IMG/VR virus record: IMGVR_UViG_3300033273_000548
Coordinates: 1 to 54,863 of that record
Reading direction: 5' to 3' (one strand)
Length of the DNA: 54,863 bases
From: a virus
Numbering within the stretch: position 1 is the stretch's first letter; every line of letters begins with the position of its first letter. This document shows, piece by piece, positions 15,551 through 23,596 of this stretch. A model generated the notes under the pieces. The model was not told the DNA's origin. It searched no databases and saw nothing but the letters and a program-made list of their open reading frames with translations. The position numbers and the translations under genes were made by a program.

Positions 15551-17035
15551 GTGGCATACACAACCGTTAAAAAATCTCTAACTACTAAAAATGGTGTTAA
15601 TTATGACCTAGAGTATGACACCGAAAATGGAGGCGTTCAAGTACTTCAACAGAACGCTCCCCCAGGTACAGCTCCAATTTATTTGGATGGTTCTTTTGCT
15701 CCTTCAGCTACTACTTTAGGTTATAGTTCTACCGAACAAACACAACTCCATCAAGAAATAATAGGACTGATTCAAAACGCTCATACAGCAGTAGGTGGAG
15801 TTAATTCTGGAGCAAAACTTCCCCAATGGGCTCAACCAGGATCAACGAATAATCAACCAGGACAAACTTCAGTACAACCTACAACGACTGTTGGAAGTAT
15901 ACAGAATATATGGGGTGCTTTAATAGATCCAGTTCAAGCAATTGAGAATGCTGCAAGTAACTTTGATGGTGTTGGTAATGAAGAATCATTATTTGGGACA
16001 AAAAAAGATACATCACTAACATATCCGAATGATCTAATGCACTCGCAACAAGATCATTTCGTTATTGCAATGTACAGTTATAAACCATCGAAAGGTAAAC
16101 AATTATTTGGAGCAACAGGAGAGGCTGCAAAAGACAATGCTAGAAATATTCTGAGATATGGAGTACAGTCAAACGGCAATTTAGAAAACCATATTGGTAC
16201 TGTATTTTTACCAATGCCACAACAGATGCAAGATGGCAACTCTGTTAGTTGGGGAAGAGATGAAATGAGTAATCTTGCTGGTGCAGTCACTGCAAATACG
16301 GCAGGTAATTTTGCACCAACTTTAATGGCAGCCGGTTTAGGTGGAAGTCTCGGTGGAGCACTTGACTTGTTGTTTGGTGGTGGAGGAGGGGCAGGTGCTA
16401 ACGCTGGTGCAAAATTGGGATTACAGGGAAAAAATATACTTGATTTGGTCAGTAAAGGCGGTGTTAGTAATGAACTTGCGAGTCTAATAGGTGCTAGTGC
16501 TACTTCTAAAATTTTAAAAGCAAGTGGATTTGCTGTAAGTCCCGAATCAATTCTTGCAAGAGCTCAAGGAATTGTTCCAAATGGCAATTTAGAATTGTTA
16601 TTTGAAGCTCCCAATCTAAGATCCTTCAATTTCAGTTACAGACTTTCCCCGAGAAGTGCCCCTGAAGCGAGAACAGTTAGAAGAATAATTAGATTTTTCA
16701 AACAAGGTATGGCTCCTAAAAAAGCAAATGCTAGAGCTGGAGAAGGTACTTTCTTCCTAGGAAGTCCAAATGTATTCAAATTGGAGTATAAAAATGGAAC
16801 AAAAGAAATTAATGGTGTAAATAAGTTTAAAACCTGTGCATTAATTGATTTTAAAGTAAATTATACTCCTGACAATAACTGGGCAGCTTATGATGGTGGA
16901 CAACCAGTTTCCACAATTATATCATTGACTTTCACAGAACTTGAACCTATTTTCGATACGGATTATCAAGAAAACAATAGATTCGCAACCAGGGGCGATC
17001 TATTCTCAGTAAACTCAGATTCAGTGGGGTACTAA
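15551..17035 (+). CDS. gp48: Baseplate tail-tube cap gp48-like, 494 aa, GTG start
   Basis: The C-terminal half matches gp48: LRSFNFSYRLSPRSAPEA followed by a RRIIRFFKQGM helix and the closing ISLTFTELEPI strand. The middle has a gp48-style IGTVFLPMPQ and a Gly/Ala-rich loop (about 255-295). At 494 aa it exceeds T4 gp48 (364 aa), mainly by a Gln/Thr-rich N-terminal insert. The start is GTG at 15551, directly after the preceding TAA, with no upstream ATG in frame. gp48 joins the baseplate to the first tube ring. Confidence 0.85.
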   Translation: MAYTTVKKSLTTKNGVNYDLEYDTENGGVQVLQQNAPPGTAPIYLDGSFAPSATTLGYSSTEQTQLHQEIIGLIQNAHTAVGGVNSGAKLPQWAQPGSTNNQPGQTSVQPTTTVGSIQNIWGALIDPVQAIENAASNFDGVGNEESLFGTKKDTSLTYPNDLMHSQQDHFVIAMYSYKPSKGKQLFGATGEAAKDNARNILRYGVQSNGNLENHIGTVFLPMPQQMQDGNSVSWGRDEMSNLAGAVTANTAGNFAPTLMAAGLGGSLGGALDLLFGGGGGAGANAGAKLGLQGKNILDLVSKGGVSNELASLIGASATSKILKASGFAVSPESILARAQGIVPNGNLELLFEAPNLRSFNFSYRLSPRSAPEARTVRRIIRFFKQGMAPKKANARAGEGTFFLGSPNVFKLEYKNGTKEINGVNKFKTCALIDFKVNYTPDNNWAAYDGGQPVSTIISLTFTELEPIFDTDYQENNRFATRGDLFSVNSDSVGY

Positions 17036-17038
17036 GAA

Positions 17039-19375
17039 ATGGGATATTTCAACGAATTACCAAATTTACAAATATTAAACAGAACAAAAAATAAAGTTTC
17101 AAATGATGAAACTTTGATCATTAAAAATTTCTTTAAGAGAGCAAAACTTAGAGAAGATATTGGATCCATATCATCAGCATTTGAAGTCTATATGATTAAT
17201 GGTGATGAAAGACCAGAACAGATTGCAGAGAAATATTATGGTGATCCAGAACTAGATTGGGCCATTTTACTGGCAAATAATATTACCAATATTAATAACG
17301 AATGGCCCTTGACTTTAGATGGATTTAATAAATTCATGATCCACAAATATGGATCTGAGGATGCATATGAGGATATTCATCATTACGAAACTCTAGAAGT
17401 TAAAGACTCTTTTGGAAGAGTAGTTTTTCCTGGTGGTCTAAAAGTTGATGAAGAATTTTATAATGCTCCAAGATATGAAACCATAACAGAAATTCCAGCA
17501 GGAATAACATTTCCGCCAATTTATGTTCCAGGAACTCAAGCAGTTTTGAATCCGGTGATTGGTGCTGGCAATTCAATTGCAGATATTCAAATTGCAAATG
17601 CTGGACTTGGTTATCAAAAAGTCCCAACCGTAAATATATCTCCACCACCAGTAACAGCAAATGCATCAGCATCATCAAGTATTTCAGAATTTAAAGTTTC
17701 TGGAATATCAACACTTGATGGCGGCCAGGGATATAATTTTCCCCCAACTGTTCTTTTTAGTGAACCAATTCAATCCGTTCAAGCAACAGCGGTTTGTGCT
17801 TTAGGTGCCACTACTGGACCAAATTTAGATAAAGTTGATGCAATAACTTCTATAGAAGGTGGTCTTGGTTATGGTGTAACTGCGCCACCTGTAACTTTTT
17901 CTTTCTCTCCTCAAGTTGTTTATGGTGTGTATAACAACCAGTCCAGTACTGTTGTCGGAAACGATGTCGAGGGATTTTACTTCAAGACTGAAGGTGATAA
18001 ACTTTACACATCTAGTTTTACAGGCACAAACCAAATAAAACAATATAATTTAAGTGTTGACTGGAAAGTATCAACAACTTCTTTATATTATGAATTGGAT
18101 GTGAGTGGTGAATTTGGTTTTACAACAGGTGTAGAATTTAAACCAGATGGAACACTAATGTATGTTACTGGTGGAACTGGTGGAAGTTATACTATCGCAA
18201 CTTATGAATTATCTACAGCATGGGATCTTTCTACAGCAAGTGTATTGAATACTGTTTCAATCGCTTCGCCTGGTGGAATAAGATTTAAACCAGATGGCAC
18301 TTCCGTCTTTGTTCTAGATTTCACAAATCCGGATACAATTAAAGAATATACCCTTGCAACTCCTTGGAGTATGTTATCTAGAAGTGGATCTCCAGTAAGA
18401 AGTTATCAAATCATAACTCCATCTAGTGATAATAATATTTTGGGATTTAACTTCAATCCCGATGGAACAAAATTATTTGCAACTAGTGAAGGCACGTCAA
18501 GTGTATATGAATTTGATATGGATGCCTGGGAAATTGATACCGCAGAATATAAGTACTCATTCTATGTTGGAGATAGAGTTCAATCTCCAGCTGATGTATT
18601 CATTAAAACAGATAGAGAAAAATTTGTAGTTGCTGGAGGTAACTTAGATAGAATTTATGAATATAATACCACGTCAACTGCAAAAGGAATAACTCAAATA
18701 GATGATGGAAAGGTTAGTGGAATTGTTATTACTCAACCTGGAGTTGCATATACTGTTGCACCAACAGTCACTATAGGAGCTCCGTTTCCCGCAGTTCGAG
18801 CAGAAGGAACTCCGAACTTAACCAGTGGAATTATTACAAGTATTACGATAACAAATCCTGGATTTGGTTATACTGTTGCACCAACAATAACAATCGGCGA
18901 AGCACCAATATCAAGACAAGCTGTTATAGTAGTAACTCTTTCAAATACAGGTATTGGAACTTTTAAAATTGCTGATGGAGGACTGAATTATGTTACGACT
19001 CCAACAATTACGTTAGATGCGCCAGATGAAGTGTTAAACACTCCAGACAATACTGAGTATTCACAAAGTTTAAAAACTTGGAAATGGAATGGTACTGTGT
19101 GGCAAGAAAAAGTCACCGATGAATTCCAATACTTTGAACCAAATACTCAAAATATTGTAAAAGTTAATGGTAATGTTCTATCTAAACCAGTTACAAATTA
19201 TGAATATGAAAATAATTTAAATGAAGAAAAGAGAAAAATCACTCTATTAAAACCAGAGTTTATCTCAGTAATTGTAACTGATCTTAGAAATATGATGGTC
19301 TATGATGAAGATGATCCAAATTATATTGACAATAAGTTGAAGAAAACTTATAACGAAAGAATTATGGGAATATAA
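17039..19375 (+). CDS. gp53: Giant baseplate wedge gp53-like protein with inserted beta-propeller, 778 aa
   Basis: Residues 1-150 are a clear gp53 domain (FFKRAKLRED, INGDERPEQIAEKYYGD, LDWAILLANNITN). The C-terminal NEEKRKITLLKPEF and VIVTDLRNMMVYDE also belong to gp53. Between them lie repeats of the form GxGYxxxPTVTI (near 195, 230, 280, 580, 620 and 650) and, at about 300-560, a propeller-like run with VEFKPDGT, IRFKPDGT and FNFNPDGT repeats. T4 gp53 is only 196 aa. It is last in the plus-strand block, before the terminator. The insert probably projects from the baseplate rim. Confidence 0.85.
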   Translation: MGYFNELPNLQILNRTKNKVSNDETLIIKNFFKRAKLREDIGSISSAFEVYMINGDERPEQIAEKYYGDPELDWAILLANNITNINNEWPLTLDGFNKFMIHKYGSEDAYEDIHHYETLEVKDSFGRVVFPGGLKVDEEFYNAPRYETITEIPAGITFPPIYVPGTQAVLNPVIGAGNSIADIQIANAGLGYQKVPTVNISPPPVTANASASSSISEFKVSGISTLDGGQGYNFPPTVLFSEPIQSVQATAVCALGATTGPNLDKVDAITSIEGGLGYGVTAPPVTFSFSPQVVYGVYNNQSSTVVGNDVEGFYFKTEGDKLYTSSFTGTNQIKQYNLSVDWKVSTTSLYYELDVSGEFGFTTGVEFKPDGTLMYVTGGTGGSYTIATYELSTAWDLSTASVLNTVSIASPGGIRFKPDGTSVFVLDFTNPDTIKEYTLATPWSMLSRSGSPVRSYQIITPSSDNNILGFNFNPDGTKLFATSEGTSSVYEFDMDAWEIDTAEYKYSFYVGDRVQSPADVFIKTDREKFVVAGGNLDRIYEYNTTSTAKGITQIDDGKVSGIVITQPGVAYTVAPTVTIGAPFPAVRAEGTPNLTSGIITSITITNPGFGYTVAPTITIGEAPISRQAVIVVTLSNTGIGTFKIADGGLNYVTTPTITLDAPDEVLNTPDNTEYSQSLKTWKWNGTVWQEKVTDEFQYFEPNTQNIVKVNGNVLSKPVTNYEYENNLNEEKRKITLLKPEFISVIVTDLRNMMVYDEDDPNYIDNKLKKTYNERIMGI

Positions 19376-19403
19376 AAAAAGGAGGGTAGTTAAACCCTCC
19401 TTT
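19376..19403. terminator. Bidirectional intrinsic terminator between gp53 and gp32
   Basis: A 10-bp perfect stem (19378-19387 with 19394-19403, core GGAGGGT) with a 6-base loop lies between two converging genes. A run of A on the left gives a long U-tail for the minus strand, and TTT follows on the plus strand, so it should stop both gp53 and gp32 transcripts. Confidence 0.9.
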
Positions 19404-19409
19404 CTAGTA

Positions 19410-20339
19410 TCAGGACTCAGCGAGTCGTTGGAAGTAACTCAGTGCATCATCTGCATCTTCGTCAGTGTCTTCTTCATGAGCAGTCGGCTTAGGAATTTCA
19501 TAAGCAGGAGCAGAACGCTTCTCAGAGTAGTCTCCACGACGTTCGGCTTCCCATTGTTGATCTTCTTCGACTACTTCAGGGTCTTGAGTCTTGGGAACGC
19601 CACGGACTCCCAGAACGTAGTCTAGGCGCTTCTTCAGATCTTCATAGGACTTGAAGTTCTTGAGGTCAGAGAACTCATTAAGATCATTCAGGTTATTATA
19701 GATCTTCTCCAGTTTATCATCATCATCCAGCAGAGGTTCGACACGATCGAACTCGGACTTGTCGTAGTTCCAGTAACCTTCAACCTTGCGAATCTTCAGT
19801 TTGAAGTTTGCACCAGCCCAGAAATCAAAGGGATTGATAGCTTCTTCATCTGCAAACTGAGGTTGCATTGCTTCGGTGATCTTGTCAAAGATCTTCTTAC
19901 CGAACTTATACAGGAACACACGACCCTCGTTCTCGGGGTGTGCAGGATCAGCAACAACGTAGATGTTTGCGTAGTAAGACAGTTTACGTTTCTGTTTGCG
20001 AGCAGTCTCCTTGTCACGGTCAGAACCACTGTTCCACAGAACACGGTTGTGTTCGGACACAGGATCCTTCTGACCGAGAGTAGTCAGAGAGTTCTCGATA
20101 TACCAACCACCAGGGCCTTGGAACGCATGGCTCCAGACTTGTGCCCATGGAAGTTCACATCCTTCAGGCGCAGGAAGGAATCGGATTACTGCATAACCGT
20201 TACCAGCCTTATCGACTTCAGGTTTCCAGAAGCGGTCATCAGCACCACCTTCACCACTATTCAGTTTTTCTACTTTCTTGATCAGTTTTTCAGTCAGTGA
20301 ACCAGCACGGGACTGTTTCTTGAGATCAGCAAAAGACAT
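19410..20339 (-). CDS. gp32: Single-stranded DNA-binding protein gp32, 309 aa
   Basis: The N-terminus MSFADLKKQSRAG is the cooperative-binding LAST-type region of T4-like gp32. The OB-fold core includes GNGYAVIRFLPAPEG, LPWAQVWSH, GGWYIENSLTT and FKLKIRKVEGYWNY, and the tail (about 255-309) is acidic, as needed to recruit gp59 and other replication proteins. The Cys/His zinc ligands of T4 gp32 are missing: the loop after RVLWNSGSD has none. The frame is open to 20414, but the promoter at 20386-20414 overlaps that extension, so ATG at 20339 is the start. Confidence 0.95.
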   Translation of the reverse strand: MSFADLKKQSRAGSLTEKLIKKVEKLNSGEGGADDRFWKPEVDKAGNGYAVIRFLPAPEGCELPWAQVWSHAFQGPGGWYIENSLTTLGQKDPVSEHNRVLWNSGSDRDKETARKQKRKLSYYANIYVVADPAHPENEGRVFLYKFGKKIFDKITEAMQPQFADEEAINPFDFWAGANFKLKIRKVEGYWNYDKSEFDRVEPLLDDDDKLEKIYNNLNDLNEFSDLKNFKSYEDLKKRLDYVLGVRGVPKTQDPEVVEEDQQWEAERRGDYSEKRSAPAYEIPKPTAHEEDTDEDADDALSYFQRLAES

Positions 20340-20385
20340 TTGTATTTCTCCGTATTTGTTGGGATTTGGCCTTTGGGACGACTTT

Positions 20386-20414
20386 ATCTTACAGGTTGCA
20401 AGAAGGGTTGTCAA
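20386..20414 (-). promoter_or_regulatory. Sigma70-type promoter for gp32, TTGACA-17-TAAGAT
   Basis: Minus-strand TTGACA (20409-20414), a 17-bp spacer and TAAGAT (20386-20391) place a start about 40 bp before the gp32 ATG. This gives gp32 its own transcript in addition to read-through from gp33-gp59, as in T4. Confidence 0.75.
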
Positions 20415-20417
20415 GCC

Positions 20418-20687
20418 CTAGTCTTTAGGCATTTCCTCTGGATTTGCCAGTTCCATTTCAAATAAAAGAGGATGACACATTTCTTCTATCAAATAACTTG
20501 ACCAACGATACATATCATCCGATGTGTATGAGTAGTGATTGTTTGCTTCAATTTGAACATATGGATCATCTTGCATGATCAATGGAATATCATCAAATGT
20601 GAACGGTATACCATTTACAAAATACATATCTACAATTTCACCATTGTGGTAACAATATGCGGAAGTAATTTGATAATGGTAAGACAT
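20418..20687 (-). CDS. Hypothetical protein, 89 aa
   Basis: An intact frame with a Tyr/His-rich N-terminal half (YHYQITSAYCYHNGE) and an acidic end (ELANPEEMPKD). There is no known domain. It lies between the DUF1825-like gene (5-bp gap) and the gp32 promoter, so it is probably cotranscribed with the gp33-gp59 replication cluster. Function unknown. Confidence 0.65.
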   Translation of the reverse strand: MSYHYQITSAYCYHNGEIVDMYFVNGIPFTFDDIPLIMQDDPYVQIEANNHYSYTSDDMYRWSSYLIEEMCHPLLFEMELANPEEMPKD

Positions 20688-20692
20688 TTTCT

Positions 20693-21028
20693 CTACTCGT
20701 CTAATCCTGTGATTTTATCTAGTCGATCAAGAGTTGCTTCCATTTCGGAAAACAACTCATTAATATTATTCCCCTCAAATCCTAAAATTTCAGCAGCATC
20801 TTGAATTCTTTTTTTCATTTCAAGAGCTTCTGGGTCATCTGAAAGAGAAACTCTAAAATACAAGTTTTTTTGTTTCTCAAGAAAAGTTTTCATCAATTCT
20901 ACATGATCTTTCTTCTGCTCTTTAGTCATTATAGGAGCTTTGAAAGTTTCTTCAATAATTTTTTGCTGAAGTTCTTCCATCTCTTTGATGGCTTCCCTTA
21001 CAATTTCGGATTGGAAAAATCCACTCAT
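20693..21028 (-). CDS. DUF1825-like protein, 111 aa
   Basis: The start SGFFQSEIVREAIKEMEELQ, a central YFRVSLSDDPEA and an end of the form INELFSEMEATLDRL resemble the cyanobacterial DUF1825 family (about 110 aa, opening GFFDSEIV), so a host-derived gene is likely. It is almost fully helical. It overlaps gp59 by 4 bp (ATGA at 21025-21028), which ties it to helicase loading and late transcription genes. The cellular role of the family is unknown to me. Confidence 0.65.
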   Translation of the reverse strand: MSGFFQSEIVREAIKEMEELQQKIIEETFKAPIMTKEQKKDHVELMKTFLEKQKNLYFRVSLSDDPEALEMKKRIQDAAEILGFEGNNINELFSEMEATLDRLDKITGLDE

Positions 21029-21615
21029 AATACTATTTCCTTTAGTGTCTTAGTATACTTTTCTTTATCAATATTTATGAAAGATTTATATTTTTTTATC
21101 CTTAAACTGACGGATTCCCACACTGGATCTATAAGTTTTTTATCAAAATTTTCAGAAAACATCAAGATCATATCCATAATTACAAGAGTTTCTATGGATA
21201 TACCTTTTTGTAGATATTTTTTAAGAATTTCTGGATGTGAAGAACCTTTTACTTCAAAAAGTTTTTCAAATGTTTCTTTATGACAAAAGATTTCAGCTTC
21301 AGTTTTAAACAGATAAAAGAGACTTTGCGATCTCTTCAACCAATTTGCATAATTTTGTTCACCTGATTCAATAATCTCACCAATCCAAAGTTTTGCTGGA
21401 TCATCACATTCTATAAAGTTTGCAAGAAAGTATAATTTTATTTCCTCATTATTTTTCTTCCGAGACATTCTTTCGAAGAAATAACGATCTTTCCTCTTAT
21501 TAAATGCCTCTTTGGAAGCACGAGACTTTCCGCAATATTGATGATAGTCGTAGTTTGGTTTAGTGAAATGATTCTTGAATGCAAGGTATGTTTTGTATAC
21601 CTCGATTGGAGTCAT
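21025..21615 (-). CDS. gp59: Helicase loader gp59-like, 196 aa
   Basis: Near-T4 length (217 aa in T4), an all-helical basic composition, an N-terminal MTPIEVYKTYLAFKNHF with a following SRASKEAFNKRKDRYFFE, and position between gp33 and gp32 identify gp59. It loads the gp41 helicase on gp32-covered DNA at forks. It overlaps gp33 by 1 bp (TAATG) and the following gene by 4 bp. Confidence 0.85.
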   Translation of the reverse strand: MTPIEVYKTYLAFKNHFTKPNYDYHQYCGKSRASKEAFNKRKDRYFFERMSRKKNNEEIKLYFLANFIECDDPAKLWIGEIIESGEQNYANWLKRSQSLFYLFKTEAEIFCHKETFEKLFEVKGSSHPEILKKYLQKGISIETLVIMDMILMFSENFDKKLIDPVWESVSLRIKKYKSFINIDKEKYTKTLKEIVL

Positions 21616-21878
21616 TAGAATACTAGTTTAGCACGACTTGTTTTTTTCAAAAAGTTAAGTTGAGTTGCTTCGTGTTTAAGTTTCTCTTTCAGTGGTTTTG
21701 AAATCAATTTAGAGACTGATTCAAATTCAATGCCGTTCTCTTCGCAATAAGTGACAATGGCTTCAATGTAATTAATTTTTGAAGTCATTACCAGATACTC
21801 AATGTCTTGGGCGAACTTGGACTGACAGAGAAACTTCTCCTTTATTAGATTGTTTACATCTTCAGTGTTGTTCTGCAT
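21615..21878 (-). CDS. gp33: Late-transcription coactivator gp33-like, 87 aa
   Basis: The segment KFAQDIEYLV, then KINYIEAIVTYCEENGIE and EFESVSKLI, is characteristic of phage RNA-polymerase-bound gp33 proteins. gp33 bridges host polymerase, the late sigma gp55 and the sliding clamp. A longer reading to 21980 overlaps the exonuclease gene in another frame; ATG at 21878 (MQNNTEDVNNL) starts 5 bp after the exonuclease stop and is preferred. Order gp33-gp59-gp32 is as in T4. Confidence 0.8.
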   Translation of the reverse strand: MQNNTEDVNNLIKEKFLCQSKFAQDIEYLVMTSKINYIEAIVTYCEENGIEFESVSKLISKPLKEKLKHEATQLNFLKKTSRAKLVF

Positions 21879-21882
21879 AGGT

Positions 21883-22551
21883 TTAATCTGTGTGATGAGA
21901 GACGAACTCTCGGATGTACTTGGTAAGAAGTTTAATATAGTGACTCTTGTTCCGTTTTTCATAAACATGACAATCTCCATTTTCAGCTACCATAATGGTA
22001 ATCAATTTTTCGACTGCGATACCAGTCATTTCATAATACATGCAAGCGTAAGCTACTTCCTGAACGAAGTAGTTTTCAATCCACTCTTCGGGTTTAATCT
22101 TTGATGAAGTCTTAAAGTCGATGATTGCGAGTTCTCCCTCGTATTCTGCAATGCAATCAACGCGACCCGCAAGTCCTAGGTAGTCACTATAAAGTGACTT
22201 CTCTAAAGCATGTATATTATTTATACGGTCTAAATATGGTTTGGCTTTGAGGAAGAGAAATTTAGTAGAAGGAAGAGGGTTATAATCATCTACATTTTCA
22301 TTAAGCATGTACTTCTCAACGAGATCATGGAACTTTGTTCCACGAGCAGTAGCAATCCGAGTGACTCTATCAGCTTCTTCATTACCAACTCTTTTACGCC
22401 ACTCTACGAACTTCTGGCGTCCGTAAAAACTAGTCACAGAAGTAATTGACGGATACATTTTACCAGAGGGGACTTTATAAAAACGAGTCCCCTCAATAGT
22501 TTCTGCCTTCAAGTCAACTTCTTCTTTCAAATAATCAAGATGTTTAAACAT
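21883..22551 (-). CDS. PD-(D/E)XK exonuclease, 222 aa
   Basis: A RecB/Cas4-like nuclease core is visible: LAGRVDCIAEYEGELAIIDF followed by KTSSK gives the D and ExK-type residues (near 130-150), and YFVQEVAYACMYYE supplies the Q-motif (about 165). The N-terminal YPSITSVTSFYG is typical for this cyanophage family. Probable role: DNA processing in recombination or host DNA degradation. It overlaps phoH by 1 bp (TAATG). Confidence 0.85.
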   Translation of the reverse strand: MFKHLDYLKEEVDLKAETIEGTRFYKVPSGKMYPSITSVTSFYGRQKFVEWRKRVGNEEADRVTRIATARGTKFHDLVEKYMLNENVDDYNPLPSTKFLFLKAKPYLDRINNIHALEKSLYSDYLGLAGRVDCIAEYEGELAIIDFKTSSKIKPEEWIENYFVQEVAYACMYYEMTGIAVEKLITIMVAENGDCHVYEKRNKSHYIKLLTKYIREFVSHHTD

Positions 22552-23312
22552 TACATACCCATAGCCAATTTAGTAACAATGTAGTTTTTGACAAGACCAG
22601 AACGGACAATATCATCAACTCCAAACTCTACAGTAGAGAAATCATACTCCATTGCACGAATGATTTTCATAAAATCTAGAATCCCATTTTTTTCATGGGT
22701 TTTTTGTAAGTCTGTTTGAGTAGCATCACCACAGAACAGAATCTTACTATTTTCACCAATACGTGTAATTATACTATCTAACTCATGAAAATTCAAGTTC
22801 TGCATCTCATCAACCAGAACGATTGCATTATCTAGAGTAGTACCACGAATAAAACTTGTAGACCAGAAAGAAATGGTTTCCTGTGCTTTAAGATTTGCAT
22901 AGAGCATCTCAAAGTCCGAATCCGTAGAAAGTTCAAACATGTACTTCACCATATTCTTATAAGGAATCTGATAAAGTGCGGCTTTGTCTTCGTGGTCTCC
23001 AGGAAGGAAACCAATCTCTCTTGTAGAAACTAATGATCTTACGATGTATACTTTTTCATATGGTGTATTTTCATCAAGAACATCTCTTAGTGCATGGTAA
23101 AGAGCAATAAATGTTTTACCTGTACCTGCGGCTCCGTAAGAAAAAAGATTTTTGCCTTCTTTATAATAATCGAAAAACTTAGTTTGATTTTCGGTCATTG
23201 GTTGGATGTCCACCATCAAATCGGTATTGATGGGTTTCTTCCTTTTCATCTGTTTTGCACTCATGCTACCAATTCCACTGGCAGCTCCATTCTTTCTTTT
23301 TCTTGCAGGCAT
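22551..23312 (-). CDS. phoH: PhoH-family P-loop ATPase, 253 aa
   Basis: Walker A GAAGTGKT at residues 60-67 and Walker B VLVDEMQN at 165-172, with a sensor-like LFCGDATQTDL at 192-202, are those of PhoH. The basic N-terminus (1-30) precedes a PMTENQTKFFDYY helix. PhoH is common in marine phages and often regulated by phosphate in hosts, but its biochemical role in phage is unsettled. It shares an operon with the exonuclease and gp33. Confidence 0.95.
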   Translation of the reverse strand: MPARKRKNGAASGIGSMSAKQMKRKKPINTDLMVDIQPMTENQTKFFDYYKEGKNLFSYGAAGTGKTFIALYHALRDVLDENTPYEKVYIVRSLVSTREIGFLPGDHEDKAALYQIPYKNMVKYMFELSTDSDFEMLYANLKAQETISFWSTSFIRGTTLDNAIVLVDEMQNLNFHELDSIITRIGENSKILFCGDATQTDLQKTHEKNGILDFMKIIRAMEYDFSTVEFGVDDIVRSGLVKNYIVTKLAMGM

Positions 23313-23314
23313 AG

Positions 23315-23563
23315 TTAGATCTTTTTAACTCGTGAACCAGGTGCTTTGGAGGCTTTTTGTAATACATCGTTCCAGCCTGGATTTCTGGAGACGAGTTTAT
23401 CCTTCCACTCGCCGACTTCACCAGATGCTGGACAAGTAGATGGATCACTCCAATCTCTTTGCCAGTCTGGATTGTCTGCACACCACTGAGACCATTCGTG
23501 AACGCTCATTGTAACGTCCTTCTGTTCCCCGGTGTTTTTGTTAATTACAGGATACGTCGCCAT
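23315..23563 (-). CDS. Conserved small protein, Trp-rich, 82 aa
   Basis: It starts MATYPVINKNTGEQKDVTMS, resembling the opening of small FmdB-like phage proteins (short strand, NKxTGE, then a helix), but without their zinc CxxC pairs. The middle has repeated tryptophans (EWSQWCADNPDWQRDW). A longer reading to 23617 is rejected because ATG at 23563 follows the late-type box at 23589. It ends 2 bp before phoH. Function unknown. Confidence 0.65.
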   Translation of the reverse strand: MATYPVINKNTGEQKDVTMSVHEWSQWCADNPDWQRDWSDPSTCPASGEVGEWKDKLVSRNPGWNDVLQKASKAPGSRVKKI

Positions 23564-23588
23564 TAGATAATAATTTTCAGGGTAGTAA

Positions 23589-23596
23589 TATTTATT
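23589..23596 (-). promoter_or_regulatory. Late-type promoter AATAAATA
   Basis: Minus-strand AATAAATA lies 25 bp before the ATG at 23563 and overlaps the end of the upstream glycosyltransferase gene. It could give late expression of phoH, exonuclease, gp33 and gp59. Confidence 0.5.

Noticed and set aside
17400-18629. Long antisense and alternate-frame ORFs inside gp53 and other structural genes
   Set aside because: They lie over well-supported coding sequence, have repetitive or implausible composition and no ribosome binding site; they are shadows of repeat-rich genes.
20340-20414. N-terminal 25-residue extension of gp32
   Set aside because: It overlaps the -35/-10 promoter, so it cannot be in the mRNA from that promoter; MSFADLKKQS is the normal gp32 start.
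22218-22225. Perfect TATAAATA on the minus strand inside the exonuclease gene
   Set aside because: It lies about 340 bp before the next start (gp33) in the middle of coding sequence; a chance match in AT-rich DNA is more likely than a late promoter.
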